A DNA stretch of 64,000 nt from Hericium rajendrae (GCA_033439255.1 CM065885.1:1178001-1242000); one strand, 5' to 3'; positions 1-11,680 are shown, counted from the first letter of the stretch. Numbers and translations are program-made. Notes: a model not told the origin generated them from the letters alone.

Positions 1-374
1 GACGAACGTGTTCACCGCGACGATGACGAGTTCAGGCTGCGTCTTGGCATAGTTGATGAGGTAGAGATACACGAGCTTCTTCTGCTCGATGTCCTCCGTC
101 TGCATGTTTTTGAGCACATCTGGGAACAAGCCGCTGACATCTGCAAGCTTGTGTGGGTGGCAGGCGTGGGGAACAAGATATGAGCTACGCACCTTTGCCG
201 ACGGTCATGTTGGTGATGACACGTTTGATTGCATCTTTGCGTCTGTCCCTGTACTCGCTGTTCAAGTCGGCGCGCAGCTCAAAGTTCTCGCTACAAAGAT
301 GAGTATGACAGCTTGACGGGAAATAACTGGGGTAACGGACCTTTCTTGGGCGCTGCCGTTGTGAACACGTTCAT
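1..374 (-). CDS. APL2: AP-1/AP-2 beta-adaptin, 5' end (partial)
   Basis: The large beta subunit of clathrin adaptor complexes, which carries cargo at the Golgi, endosome or plasma membrane. Only the N terminus is in the window; the gene runs off the left edge. Three exons can be read on the minus strand: 374-337, 290-193 and 140-1. The joined protein contains [20 protein letters not shown], then a segment with [18 protein letters not shown], then [19 protein letters not shown]. These match the conserved first HEAT-like helices of beta-adaptins, where the known form is KGEIFELKAELN...MTVGKDVSALFPDV...[17 protein letters not shown]. The start was chosen at 374 because it gives an N terminus with FTTAAPKKG, resembling the FTTTKKG of animal AP1B1. 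The first 5' splice site (GTTACC) is weak, so the exact start is less certain than the family. AP-1 versus AP-2 cannot be decided from this piece. Confidence 0.9.
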
Positions 375-928
375 GTTGTGTGTTTACAAGGTCAAGCGAG
401 ATATAATGCCCTTTGAAGGCTTTTATGAGCTTGTAGTACCTGGTATCCGCAGTTGTAGAGTGGAATAGAATGCTAGGGCTTCAAAGTGGTCAGAAAATGT
501 ATAGAGACGAGGTCTGCAACGTGGCGTTTGACTTATTATGGTCATGCGCGATCCCATCTACGTAACGAAGAATAAGCGCCTGTCCGTCGGCGCTTGACCG
601 TTGACGCCTATGCCACAACGACAAGGATCTCCTTCATGTCGCCGCCGCTCCATCGACGTAGATTTCTGCATATTTCTATGCATGTTGTGGGTCACTTGCA
701 ATGCCGACTTTCCGTACCTATTCAGGGGAAGTATGTCACGGGTTGTATGGTGAGCCTGCCAGTTCTGCTTCCGACCTTAACTCCAGCAGTCACTCGTACG
801 AAACAGAAGGAGAAGCCTCTTTCTCGCTGCTTTCGGTGAAGCAATGCATCAATGCCGGTAAGTGACATTGCATTACATTCATGAACACAGAATCCACGCC
901 GACCATTTCATAGATATGTCGTCAGTTT
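375..928. other. Intergenic stretch, no gene supported
   Basis: About 550 bases between the beta-adaptin start and the first orphan-family gene. It must contain the APL2 promoter. Short open frames occur but show neither recognisable protein motifs nor convincing splice patterns. Confidence 0.5.
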
Positions 929-1402
929 CTTTGTCGACTCTCGCTCTATGGCGCGCACCTGTTTGGCAACGTGACCGACGAAGCGCATATACTACGGTTG
1001 GATTCATGTCTAGTAAGTATTGTATCATTTTTATTGCAGAGCAAAGCCAAGTAACATGCTGTCTAGCGAACTCGATTGTCAGCGTCCTTAACGTCCGAGG
1101 CGGCACACTTCTTTCAATGGGTCGAGCAGTCAGCGGGTCTTTGCGCCATTGCTACAGATGCTGAGATCACGCAATTTCTGGACCATTACTTTCCGTCCGA
1201 CAATCCTTTCGCCATAGTTCGTGTTGGTGACCTTCGCCGGCCGATTTATGTCGTCCATGACGTGATCAGGATAGGTGTGGGTCATCGTACCACACTCCGA
1301 ATTCTGGCATCGCAAGACACGCACGGCCTCATTTTTACACCTGTCGGCCCTTATCGCGTAGCCGTCCGTTTCCGTCCTCAATTGTTTACGGTGGAAGGGT
1401 AA
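929..1402 (+). CDS. Orphan family 1 member (copy a), possibly decayed
   Basis: Function unknown. The second exon (1083-1402) reads HFFQWVEQSAGLCAIATDAE, then ITQFLDHY, a PIYVVHDV strand, THGLIFTPVGPYRVAVRF and a stop. This is the same plan as the copies at about 2.4 kb, 3.4 kb and 13.7 kb: FF.W...., a LFTIAT-like core, an I..F aromatic segment, PIYVV and HAQGLTF...GPYRVAV. An upstream exon ending near 1012 (GTAAGT donor) reads FLCRLSLYGAHLFGNVTDEA and parallels the first exon of the other copies. The phase across the 1013-1082 intron does not join cleanly, and no good ATG is obvious, so the copy may be decayed or the 5' model wrong. Confidence 0.5.
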
Positions 1403-2405
1403 TAACAGTTTCCGTGGATGGTACGACCAATCGCTGTCATCTCTATCCAAACTTCATAATCACGAAATATTCATTATATGCAACAGTTATGATATCAACT
1501 ATAGTATTCTCCGGAACTGCGACATAGCGCCAGCTCATACACGCAACACGTGCCTTGACACATAAATGAACCGACCGGGCAAATATGAGTTGTATCGGGT
1601 ATAAGTGATACCCGAGCGATGTCGGTTTCGCGAACAACGCAGGGACAACTGTAGATGCCCGCGCCTGAGGGATCCTTTGACCTCCACGAACACGTCTAGA
1701 TGCCCGGCAACGGCTCCTTGATGGGCGACGAAGGCATGTCTTGGTTGACGTTCACTGAGCGTGTAAACATGCTCATCGCCGTGCTGGATGTCGATGCAGG
1801 GTAGCAGGTGGCGATTACGCGCCGTTACGGCACTAAAGGCCCGTAACTACTTGACGGTCAGCCATAGCATTTTCCGTCACAAACAGCTATACTCACTTGT
1901 CCGCCCAGAGTTAGAATCAAGTGATAATTGTCTGTGATGTGGTGCACAATTGTGGACGACATGATCAACCGAACGCGGAACTTTGTGGGTGGATAGATTC
2001 AATGGTCGTCTATGCCTAGTAGTGGTGCGTCTTATTGGCTTTCATTATGTGTTGACTTTAATGAATTTCCGCACGTATGACGTAGACCAAATAAGCCCGC
2101 GCCGCGAAAAAAAGACTCCGTAGATCTGCTGTTATTGAACCTCATTCAAAGGTGGGTTTACTGACGTCGCACATTCTACGTCCGAACTCAACATTGGTGT
2201 CATAATGGATACATCCGCACATGCAGGCCAAGGAATGCGGTCATCATCGTCAGGAGTGAAGTAGCGGAATTTGAAAACAGGCGTCTGCGCTTCTCGTCCT
2301 CGGGGGTACGAAAGGCCTCCACCACGCAGCCCTTACGCACAACGCTCTTACTACCATGTCGGTCAGTGCTGCCTTTCATGTCTGTCATTGCATCTCACCC
2401 ATGTG
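1403..2405. other. About 1 kb without a supported gene
   Basis: No recognisable protein. A minus-strand frame at 2200-2388 (62 codons, ATG start, with a charged PEDEKRRRLF segment) is the best candidate, but it has no homologue in the window and no splice context. I do not call it a gene. Confidence 0.45.
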
Positions 2406-2863
2406 AATGCGTAGCTCACCGACACCGACTTTATTCGCTTGGCCGTATACAACATCGGCGTTGTACGTACTAGCCGAGTGGGTATTCATGTTTTGTCGTT
2501 CGATGCAGACCATGTCAGTACACTCTAGAGAAATATTCTTTGATGAAACTTACGATTTCATAGGAAATTTCTGCATCTATGCTTCTGCATATCGGCACAG
2601 CATTTGACTGGTTCCGCATTGGAAACGAGTTGTTTACCATCGCCACCGAGACACAAATAGTGCAATTTCTGGATGAAGATGTGATTTGTTCTTTATTGCC
2701 TATTGCCCGCGTTCCTATTTATGTTGTTGTTGACATCAACAACTCTGTTTCTCCCAGTCATGCTACTATTACTGCAGTTGGACCTCACCATGCTCAGGGC
2801 TTGACTTTCGTAGCACGAGGCTGCTTTCAGGTAGCGGTTACTACTTTGGCGCATCCCATGTAA
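2406..2863 (+). CDS. Orphan family 1 member (copy b)
   Basis: Function unknown. An exon that may begin after the AG at 2414-2415 encodes TDTDFIRLAVYNIGVVRTSR followed by VGIHVLSFDADH. An intron of about 50 bases starts with GTCAGT near 2513 and ends at TCATAG near 2562. The last exon encodes EISASMLLHIGTAFDWFRIG, NELFTIATETQIVQFLD, PIYVVVDINNSVSPSHATIT, and HHAQGLTFVARGCFQVAVTT before the stop. It aligns over its whole length with the copy at 13.65 kb that the transposon interrupts. A further 5' exon is likely because the first visible exon is preceded by a splice acceptor rather than an in-frame ATG. Length is about 150 residues. No signal peptide or known domain was recognised. Confidence 0.55.
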
Positions 2864-3364
2864 CTTACAGGTATTATACGGGGTTCTCTTTCTTATTCCA
2901 TCTTCAGCAGTTTGTAAACTGAATGTCCTTGCCAACGAACAGTTTCTCCTCGTGACAAACCTGCTGGCCACCAATCTCACTCATCTCGGCGTCATGGATC
3001 CCCCATGCACCCTTGAGCCAAACTTTGGGATGCAACGGTACGCATGGAAGTCGCGAAGATCACCTTCATCGTTGTCGTAGAGGTAACTGAACTTGACAAT
3101 CATCACGCTCTAGCTGTGATGTTCATGTGCTTCTTGCTCTCAGAAGCATGGTGACCGCCCGAAAACATAAGGGTTGCACGGTTGTTGTCTCCCTTAACTG
3201 TAAAGTAAGTTGCCGTGTATGCGTCTCCCCTGTATTTGAACTGATTCTGTCAACCTTTCACAGGCCTATCTCCTTTCCCTCTCCTTTCATCTAGGATCAG
3301 CCGCTATGGTACGCGCTCGTCCAAAATGTTATGTAGCTCAACAGCTAACAGTACTCAACAGGAT

Positions 3365-3832
3365 ATGTCATCTACGTATTGTCCGAATGACCTGCTGAAG
3401 ATCCTTGCCAAGTACGGCATCACTATTTGTCTGCCCACTGTGGATAATCAGTATATGCTCAATCTTGACTATGAGTTATTGGTACGTATCTAATCTATTC
3501 CTTGGAATTGTCTCTCACCTTTCCATTTCATCCAGTCGGTTGCACGCAGCGCAGACCTCGTTCAGGCTCTCAAGTTTTTCCAATGGATTCCCATTGGAGA
3601 CCACCTGTTCGCAACAGCCCCTGCCTTTGCCGTTCAATGGTTTGTTCTGCAAGCGGAGACGCAGTCTCGTAATGCAATCGAGCTGGAGGCCGAATACCCC
3701 CATATTCTTCTCCAACTCGATGCGAGTAGCGGAGAGTTATGTGCGTTTGCTAGTGTCATACCAGCCTCGCGTTTCAATTTGTTCTCGTTCCTTAATGTTG
3801 GTCCGCTGTTCGTCGCCTACGAATACACGTAA
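3365..3832 (+). CDS. Orphan family 1 member (copy c), apparently intact
   Basis: A two-exon gene of 137 residues (3365-3481 and 3536-3832; intron GTACGT...CCAG). Exon 1 reads MSSTYCPNDLLKILAKYGIT then ICLPTVDNQYMLNLDYELL. Exon 2 reads SVARSADLVQALKFFQWIPI, then GDHLFATAPAFAVQWFVLQ and ends NVGPLFVAYEYT. The order of elements matches the other family 1 copies (FF.W, a LFTIAT/LFATAP core, then a final GP...VA strand), although sequence identity is low. It is the cleanest two-exon model of the family, so it is useful for judging the rest. No known domain was recognised. It lies in tandem with copies a and b on the same strand, which suggests local duplication followed by fast divergence. Confidence 0.6.
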
Positions 3833-4112
3833 CTCGTAATGTCTACCAAATCTTCCACGTCTCTAATCGCTCTCCAAAGCCCTTCCCGCTATCTGTTCTG
3901 CGCGTACTCCTTGTTGCCCCTCGTATTTTCCCTGTCTGCTCAACCTGGATATACAATCGCATATGTTTCGAATTACTGAAATACAATTACAATTTTTTTT
4001 CCTTTTCCTGAACAGTATTTCCCAGAGCGAATATATCTTACACCGCAATCTGAACGCCACGACGAGAGCGGAAAAACCCTGCCAGGGACAAAACCCGCTC
4101 TATGATACCCTC

Positions 4113-5369
4113 CTAATCATCTTCGTCGAAGTACGTCTCATGGACGTGAACAATTCGCGTGGCAGGCGTCGCCTGCGGCGGGGCCAACATCATGCGCTAC
4201 CGAAACCGTCAGTACAACGATCTCGACCGATATCATCCGGCACTCACCGCAGCTTGCTCCGCCATAGGACACAACTGAATTATTTGATCAAATTTCAGAT
4301 GCACCTTCGTCACCGGAATGCCATCATGTCCTCGCGTTGTCGCTATGTCCATTTTAACGCGAACATCCACCAAGTCGCCAGTGTTGAAACGCATGTGATG
4401 AAGAGGTTGAACACGCCAATTCCTTCGGCGCTCACCCAACATGATCTTCGACATCACACGCCATGCGTTGACCATAGCCGGAGTGGTAGTCGCCAGTTCA
4501 GGATCATCCGTCAGAGATAAAACAGATGGACGGTCGCGATTTGCACCGTTGACCTGCATATGTCGGTCAGTAGGACTCGAGAAACATGTCGCAGACACTT
4601 ACCTTGGTGAACAATCTGTGCGATGCATGAATGACATTGTCCTCACGGCCTAACACCGATGGCACGACAGGCGTCGCAAAGATTCCACGCTCCGTAAAAT
4701 CGGATAACTGCCGCAAAGCATCGCGCTGCAAAACGAACTGTTCCGGCAAGTCGCCCGGCACGAGCTCAATGAATTGCACGGTGCGACAAGCATTTCTGAC
4801 TTGCCTAAACGACGTATTAACAATTATCATGTATCAGGACATATCACATACCCATCCCAATTCCCTTTCGGGCGCAAGTTGAAATTTCCAAGAATTGCTA
4901 TCACTCTTGCGCTGACCTCGTAGTGCACCATCAAATCAGTCTGGACCGGAACATGGTACAGCGCCAATTGTCTCGACAAATCCAGGTTTGGCAGAGTGCT
5001 GGCTACGAACGCCCAGTCGGGGAGCTCACGCTCATCTTGCGGAACCTTCAGTCGAGAAGGCATCGTAACGACGTCGGTGGGGTCCTGTTCCAAAGCGCAT
5101 AGATTACCACGGATGGTATCGCGCAACAGCCGACTTCCATCTGCGGCTACAAAGATTGATTTAGTCTATGTCATTTGTAACAGTGTGCAATACTTACCTA
5201 GAATAAAGGACATTTCGATAGCTGCAATATGCACACCGTAGCGTGCGCAAAATATTCCTGTTCTTGAAGCCAACAGATCTGTGACTTCGTCATTTTGCTG
5301 ACACCGGTTCTGGCACATAGGGCCCCTCGAAGTATGAAACTCAACATTGATGTCATCGTACACGGTCAT
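4113..5369 (-). CDS. Multi-exon orphan gene
   Basis: Function unknown. Minus-strand exons join in order: MTVYDDINVEFHTSRGPMCQ...YGVHIAAIEMSFILG; then RLLRDTIRGNLCALEQDPTD...ERELPDWAFVASTLP...KGNWDG; then FRQVRNACRTVQFIELVPGD...REDNVIHASHRLFTK; then NAWRVMSKIMLGERRRNWRV...FNTGDLVDVRVKMD...VHLKFDQIIQL; and a last exon TRIVHVHETYFDEDD with stop at 4113. Introns carry normal signals such as GTAAGT and GTGAGT. The start could lie further upstream (a frame from 5683 opens MCSSYVYQ). The C-terminal GDLV.V...I......VHL....I.L pattern resembles the end of the neighbouring plus-strand gene at 5,814-7,213, so the two may be distant, divergently arranged relatives. Confidence 0.55.
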
Positions 5370-5813
5370 TATTCAATAATTTTGACGCTGACGGGAATCA
5401 TCATCATGATAAGTCTATGTCATTCAACTGTCACATCCCAACCAATGCAACGGCCATATCTGCAACTGAATCTGTCAATGACGCATGCAATAACAATGAA
5501 CTCACCTTCCACACCCTTAGGGTAATAAGACCTGCCACTGTCAGTCTCCTTCGCACCGTATGTGTCGCAGGTAACATGTTCGAATGTGCGCGTCATCGTT
5601 ATGATACTACGTAGAGATGTCGTCATACCGTGGATCACAAGTGCCTCCGTCGCGTTGGCTTGATATACGTATGACGAGCACATCGACTAATAACAAAGAT
5701 ACGATCCCGCTACACGCGAAGACCGAAAGCAGTTGCATAAAGACCTTCCGAAATGATTATCAGCGTTTACGAGTCTCTGAATTCCATCTGAACTCTCACC
5801 AACATGGCACCGA

Positions 5814-7213
5814 AACGAAAACTCGAGAGCATCGTCAGCAACAGCACGGCAGCTGTGATGAATAAACCTCGGTGAGTACCACTGCCCTAACATGTACGTT
5901 ATTCATCTTCCATTGTAGCGGCACTCGTAGCAGTATTCACACCAACACGCCAGCGCATGCCGAGGTTACTGCTGCTCACGCAGGGAGCGATGAACCTTCT
6001 GCAATAACTCACACCGCGGAGGGCAGTGCTTTGGGTGAAGTCAACATGCCAGTGCATGCCGAGGTCGCTGATGAGCGCACAGACGGCGACGAACCTTCTG
6101 CGCTGTCCCAGGCCGCGGAGGGCAGTGTTTCGGATATAGCCGAGTGCGTGTTTTCCGTCAACATTGCTACCTCCTACTGATTGATTTCCTCAGTAATGCC
6201 CTCCGGTCGGTGTCATCAACCGCTACTGCTCAGTCTGAGGATGCAGTCGTCGATGGATCACGGACTGCAACAGCAGCCGTGTTGCCTCTCACCCTCGACA
6301 CGGCCATGGAAGATCACCAGCAGGCGGTCGCCGTCAATACCGACGCCCGTCCTCCTGCATCGCCGAAGGCTGTGGGGGACGACACGGCAACCACGAATAT
6401 GCAAGGTCAACAACAGTCTCCCGTTCCTGTCGCGGCCCCTCCTCTCCCCGCTTTATCATTCACCATGACCGTCAATGAAGCACGGCATATTCTACAGAAC
6501 AGACATTTCTTCGCATCGGACGTAGCTCCGTACGTCGCTCGCTCGTGCCTCTCTGGCTCGTACTCACACATTTGGATCAGACACGTTCAAGAAATCCTCA
6601 CCTGGAGCGATGTCGACACACACACGTTTTCTGTACACCGCATGCCCACCGACCTTGTCTGGGAAAAAATGGTGAATGGGAGAACTGTTCCTGCCAACAT
6701 TATGTACATGCCGGGAACGGCAGATCCTTGCATTGTTTGGATTCTCGGTCAAGTCGTTTCGACGTGGTTCTTCGACGGCGAGGGCAATCCACAGCGTATC
6801 CCGGCGATCACCCTGAATCCTCTGCATCCACGCACCCTTGAAATCACCCGTGGTGTCTTGGGCACAGTACCTCCTCAACAATGTTCTATTCGGGCGTCTA
6901 GGTTTTCTACCGCACGCGTCCGTGGCGAACGCGCGTCCAAAGTTCATCCCCATGCCGCTTCCACATACTGACGCTGCTCATCATCGCCTCTTCGTAGCCC
7001 GTCGCACTACAGAACGTTTTTGACGCTACCAATCCCGAACTCGGATATCGTGCCGGAGGTCTAACTCGATCTATTGATCCTTCGGAAATAGCTACTGATG
7101 ATCTAGTTCTTCTCGAAGCCACTGTTTCCCGTTACCGCGATAGTAACGGCGAATGGCGAAGGACCCTGAACATTCACAGTATCTCCCTCCTGGTGCGGTC
7201 CGACAACGTGTAG
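5814..7213 (+). CDS. Orphan gene with basic N terminus and Ala/Thr/Pro-rich linker
   Basis: Function unknown. Exon 1 opens MAPKRKLESIVSNSTAAVMN, a possible nuclear localisation signal. A low-complexity region follows, with two degenerate repeats containing HAEVTAAHAGSDEPSA and HAEVADERTDGDEPSA. The folded part contains FTMTVNEARHILQNRHFFAS, SYSHIWIRHVQEILTWSDVD, FSVHRMPTDLVWEKMVNG and PCIVWILGQVVSTWFFDGEG. A probable last exon reads PVALQNVFDATNPELGYRAG, then IATDDLVLLEATVSRY, NIHSISLLVRSDNV and a stop at 7213. The last intron is best placed with a GTCCGT donor near 6918 and a TCGTAG acceptor near 6996. It is divergent to the minus-strand gene at 4,113-5,369. Confidence 0.55.
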
Positions 7214-7425
7214 GTGGCGAGGAAAAAAGAACGGCGTCATCCTTGTCTCAGTGTATCTGTAATGTACAGCAGCAACCACATAATACTGCATTTCGTGAAT
7301 ACGATTAGCTTTCTGCACCATGCACTGAACTCCATTTCAAACCTGCCAATGCAAGATATATCTGTCCCTGGTACGAATCCTCTGACACTCTTTCACCACC
7401 ACTCCATCGCCGTTCCCTAATTGAA

Positions 7426-7852
7426 TTACCACGTTTTGACAGTGGTTTCTACAAAAATCGAGCAGTCTTCAACTGGTGACTCGTACTCCACGTAGCATGC
7501 ATCCTTTGTTCTCCTTCTGTGAGAACACAGAAGTGACACCTCGGCGTGACCTTCACGAACAGACGTGTAAACCGTAACAAAAGCTGTGCGGACGGGCAAC
7601 GCATCGCGACCATACGGTGGTTCGTCGCTTGGAGTGTGGTCTGCACACACAGTGAACACTCGCCGACCATCAAACTGAAGAAAAGCACAACGCCGCAGCG
7701 AACGATTTCTACCTGCTGCGAACTCGAGGACAGTTATCTGTTTGATATGTCAGTTTCATTTCGTTTCTTGTAGCCAACGTACTTACCTGCGCATCTCCAT
7801 CAAGTAACAATTCGCAGTCATTGTCGATATTGACCATGATGTGGAATGGCAT
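7426..7852 (-). CDS. Orphan family 2 member (copy a)
   Basis: A two-exon gene of 125 residues (7852-7787 and 7737-7426; intron GTAAGT...ACAG). Exon 1 is MPFHIMVNIDNDCELLLDGD plus AQ. Exon 2 runs ITVLEFAAGRNRSLRR to a C terminus of DCSIFVETTVKTW. The short first exon has the pattern M..I.V.....E(L/I)....Q, interrupted by an intron immediately after Gln. This is shared with the genes at 8,475, 11,681 and 37,955 and defines the family for me. The second exon diverges fast but keeps a central (A/C)(F/Y)V.V. strand. Function is unknown and no domain was recognised. Confidence 0.6.
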
Positions 7853-7982
7853 TGTGGCAGTACAAGTAAGTGCTGGCTTCACCATTCTCTGTCCCCTATT
7901 ACTTAAGTAGTCCCTTTCGCGGATAACCCGCCCATGCGCATACTGTCAAGACTCGGTCGTAGACAGCAGAGAACCACCCAAG

Positions 7983-8474
7983 TCACCAGCGATGATGGGA
8001 GCGAGAGAGCAGAGAGCGACTAGCAGCGCAGTGACCTGTATTGGAGGTACAGTACGGTACAGACGAAATGGACAATCTAGGGAAATAGGCGAGCGACAGG
8101 GAGCCTATAAGTACTGGGACGACAATGGGAAAAGAACAATGGACACCATAACGGGTCGAACAATAGAGTGAGAACAATGGTGGCCAAAAGGAGAACAATG
8201 GGAGGGAGAACAATAGGATGTCCCAAAGGGGAACAAGGGCATGGGTGAAGGATAGCCCCAGGTCATGTGAGGAAGTGAACATGTGATGGGGCTGCTGGAG
8301 CACATGACCGACGCGATGCCTTGATGGCAGAGAAGAAGGCGGAGAGAAATGGAGCGATCCGTGACACATACCATCCCTGATCCGTCCACCAACAGTCTGC
8401 TGCACGAACAATCTAACCATCGCTGTTGTGGCAAAGTCATCGCGTACTCCGTTGGCATTATCCTTTGCTTTCAC
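7983..8474. repeat. Short GAACAATG-rich stretch, no gene supported
   Basis: Between 8120 and 8245 the word GAACAA(T) recurs at least six times in degenerate copies within purine-rich sequence. This keeps long frames open on the minus strand, so they are likely artefacts of composition. I see no splice pattern or protein motif. Confidence 0.35.
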
Positions 8475-8898
8475 ATGGCTTCCATTCATGTCAACTTACC
8501 GACTATCGGTCGCATGGAACTCGACCATAACACCCAGGTACGAGACCGCGCATTGTGCTCGTGACTCTCCTGACACTTAACAGAATGAGCTCTTACATAT
8601 CGTGGACACAGCCAGCCAAGGCACTCTCGATCTAAGTGCCATACACAGCGCACACCAAACTCCGTCGTACTGTTTCCGACCACTTACATCCAACGCCACC
8701 TTCGCGCCTCTGACGGCCGGCCCCGACGTATTCTGCAATATTGTCTGTCAAGATCATAATGATGGACCACCTACTCTTACCCTGTTTGTGAGCCGTACAT
8801 ACTTCACCTCTCTTAATACAGGGAACTACTACGAAAGATTTCCGACCTCGGTGATAGGCAGATACATATTCTTGGGCCGTCTCGTACGTCACATCTAG
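8475..8898 (+). CDS. Orphan family 2 member (copy b)
   Basis: Two exons (8475-8537 and 8584-8898; intron GTACGA...ACAG), about 125 residues. Exon 1 is MASIHVNLPTIGRMELDHNT plus Q, with the intron directly after Gln as in the rest of the family. Exon 2 reads NELLHIVDTASQGTLDLSAI and later DVFCNIVCQDHNDGPPTLTL, FVSRTYFTSLN and SVIGRYIFLGRLVRHI. It is closest in layout to the copy at 37,955 on the far side of the transposon (MTSIHLHLMNVGCIELNPTD...; ...VPGRHIYLRHI). The two therefore belonged to one array before the insertion. Function unknown. Confidence 0.62.
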
Positions 8899-9063
8899 TC
8901 TACGGACTCATACGACATAAGTATTTTCTCACTGCGACAATCATAATTTCACGATGCAACCTTACCTTACAACAATGTCTTTCCTGACTGAGCACTGTTC
9001 TCCGAGTCTATTCTATGAGACTTCCTCCCCTCGTTTTGCTAAGCGCTGTCTTATTACATAACC

Positions 9064-9731
9064 ATGGCCGTTGCCACCGCCAATGTCGCAACGCACTCCA
9101 TGACTACCTCCTCCTCCCAATCATTGCTGAACGCGTGTACTCTATCCTGCATCCGTTTTCGACGCTTGTACCAAAAGTCATCGCCTTCCATGGCTTCTCC
9201 CTCACGAAGGTCCGTATCCTCTATAATGGTCGTACGATCTAGAACCCATCTTCTCACAACTCTCACAGCACGACCAACGACAATGCTGTTGTAGTCCATC
9301 CCGATCATTCACAGCAAGACTCTCTCTTTACCCGCGACCGTATCCTTAGTTACCTGGAGCCATGTCAACTCGATATCGACGACACAGGTCACATCTCCGA
9401 TCAAACCATCCACAGTGTCCTCGGCAGCGGACCTATTATCAACTGCGCGAATATCTATGAAAGCAAACCACTCGCTCACGACTGGTATTATTCCTTCTAC
9501 GCCATCCATCCCGATATAAATTTCAATCAGCCTTGCAATTCCATCACTTCCAGCATACGGAAACCTAACTGCCCACCTCTGAGGGGTCGAATACTCGTCC
9601 TCCACGACGGACCAAAAAGCGATAAATGGTCCGCCACTGATGTCATCGACTCCACTGCCCTCGCCAAGTGCCTTTGGTGGTATCACCAGAGCGGTTGCTC
9701 GGTGTCGAGGTTCACGGGGAACGAGAATTGA
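9064..9731 (+). CDS. Orphan two-exon gene, 202 residues
   Basis: Exons 9064-9209 and 9269-9731 (GTCCGT donor, CACAG acceptor) join in frame. The N terminus is Ser/Thr-rich (MAVATANVATHSMTTSSSQS). The second exon is a coherent coding frame with SLFTRDRILSYLEPCQLDID, INCANIYESKPLAHDWYYSF, NCPPLRGRILVLHDGPKSDK and LAKCLWWYHQSGCSVSRFTG. The opposite strand also has an open frame here, but codon content and the clean splice junction favour the plus strand. The element CPPLRGRILVLHDGP recalls the (P)(V/L)RG..I....L strand of orphan family 2, so a distant relation is possible. Function unknown. Confidence 0.55.
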
Positions 9732-9872
9732 GTTGCTTTCTGACTAACCTTCAGTAGTTTCCTACCGTCATCATCAGCGTCATCGCACTGCCTTCCGCTT
9801 CAGCCTGCAAAACACCATATCTTCGCGCGCATTTCCACGCAGGTAGATGACATTACCAGTCACTCACGAAAA

Positions 9873-10802
9873 ATGCCAACCGATAACCCCATCATTTTCA
9901 CTCACAGCCCACTCAACCACGTCGGGATTGACGTTCACATGCTACTTCTCGAATACTGCTGCTTCGAGACATTCGCCATGCTCCGCGGGACTTCCAAGTA
10001 CTGGAAGTATCGTGTCGAGTCGTACATCAATGCCATGTGGAACGCCCAGCTCCGCGTCTTCTTCTCCGACGCGGTTGCTTTTTGGACTCTCCTGGACGAC
10101 ACCCACTCTATCGTGTCTGGATCACTCATCCTATTCCTCATTCTCCACGCCACTACATTACGTGAATGGTTGCCGAGTGACATGGACCTGTACTGTCCGA
10201 TATATGCCGTCATGCACATCCTCCAGTACCTTCACGATGTCGAAGGCTATCAATTAGTCGACACCACTCGACAACTCTCTTCACTTCCCCTCCAAGACTA
10301 TTATGGCGGCATCGCTATCGTGCTCAAACTCTTCCATCCGGCGAGGGGTACCCATGTCGACCTCATTTCCAGCTCGCGCACAGCATCCGACTTCCCTTTG
10401 ACTTACTTTTGGGGAACACCGGTTATGAATTGGTTTTCAGGACACTCCTTCTGCATCGCGTACCCATTATGGACCCTGCGCGGATTAGGATGTGTGCGAC
10501 CTACCACTGTTGACGACAGAAAAGTCGACAACTGCACGCTGAAATATGCTGCACGCCACTTCTACCTCGCCTCCTTCGTCCACGCGCCTTGGCGTTCCGT
10601 CAGGCATGCCGAGCAGACACCATACTGCCCACACCACCCGCGTAGCTTCCACGACAGCGCATGCCTCACGATTACATTTTCCCGCTCTGCCATCACCCAA
10701 CGTCGACCGTTATCTATTCCATTCTGGACCTTCGGCGGCGACAGATGCTCCGACTGTGGGGAATCGTCTAACGGTTATATTCTACTTGCACATAGGGCTT
10801 AG
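9873..10802 (+). CDS. Basidiomycete SGS/DLDLY-domain protein (309 aa)
   Basis: A single-exon gene starting at the ATG at 9873. It belongs to a large Agaricomycete-specific family often annotated as F-box-like or hypothetical. The N-terminal part (LLLEYCCFETFAMLRGTSKY) sits where F-box-like helices lie in relatives. The hallmark core follows: FFSDAVAFWTLLDDTHSIVSG, then SLILFLILHATTLREWLPSD with MDLY. This corresponds to the family pattern ISGS.AL.F......W.P.DLDLY, reminiscent of a nucleotidyltransferase fold (an inference). Further on, HVDLISSSRTASDFPLTYFW, GTPVMNWFSG and FCIAYPLWTLRGLG match the family's (I/V)DLI.S...PL.F...T.VMN.IS....AYP..T. The frame is open throughout, so the copy looks intact. 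Molecular function is unknown. Confidence 0.7.
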   Translation: MPTDNPIIFTHSPLNHVGIDVHMLLLEYCCFETFAMLRGTSKYWKYRVESYINAMWNAQLRVFFSDAVAFWTLLDDTHSIVSGSLILFLILHATTLREWLPSDMDLYCPIYAVMHILQYLHDVEGYQLVDTTRQLSSLPLQDYYGGIAIVLKLFHPARGTHVDLISSSRTASDFPLTYFWGTPVMNWFSGHSFCIAYPLWTLRGLGCVRPTTVDDRKVDNCTLKYAARHFYLASFVHAPWRSVRHAEQTPYCPHHPRSFHDSACLTITFSRSAITQRRPLSIPFWTFGGDRCSDCGESSNGYILLAHRA

Positions 10803-11680
10803 TTATTATTCGTCAGCCATCCTTCATTCCTCCCGTCTCCATCATCCGTTACGTATCTTGACTTGTCCTTCAGTCTATTCAGAAAATCGAGCTATTTACT
10901 TTTAAACATCCATTTATTCATGGTCGATCTCAAACTATTCACAAATACACTTACTATTGTATTCTCGCCACTGTGTACCGCGCTCCCTTTATATTATCGT
11001 CCGACAAAAATACCAAACTGCGTGCACTGGTCACTCGCAAATTCAGATGCATAATTGCGCACGTCGCGGCGGCAAGGGCGACGCGCCGAAACTGATCCAC
11101 CACACTATGCCTCTCCGTAAGACTATGCTATCATTGGATCCCCGGCACCTGCACGCATGGATATGGCTAGGGCCCCTTGTCTTGCAATACCTGCGCGCGT
11201 CTTTACATCAACCAACTGCCAGTTCCCCTCCCTGTCGACATGTGATCTCCTGTCCAGCGGCACACAACCCACAATATGCCTGCCTTCCCCTTTTCTCTCT
11301 CGTCCATGCCTTTTCCGGTCCGATCGCACGCCATCCCAGACCCACTACCTCACTTCCCGGAAGGCGCCGCAGATTCCCTCGAAATGATACGATATCCGTG
11401 GCTGTTGCAATCACTGACGCAGATACCTATACAATCCTTCAATTTGCTTCTCCCACATCACGTCAGATTGCCTGGCACAGACAACATCGATCAACATGGC
11501 TCGAACGACGGTCACCCTACATACTCATGAACACCACAATTCTAAATACTTCCGTGGCACGTCCAAAACAGTAGCAGTGGCGATGTCATCACCCAACCAG
11601 ATACGCAGATCTACTCTGACAGAGTTCGTATATAAAGACTCACTATTGCAGAAAATGACAATCCAGCCTGTCCACCTCCT
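10803..11680. other. About 880 bases without a supported gene
   Basis: Open frames up to 205 codons exist here (for example 10957-11574), but they lack motifs, plausible splice patterns and family resemblance. A short frame from the ATG at 11,496 could be an unrelated upstream exon. I see nothing firm. Confidence 0.4.
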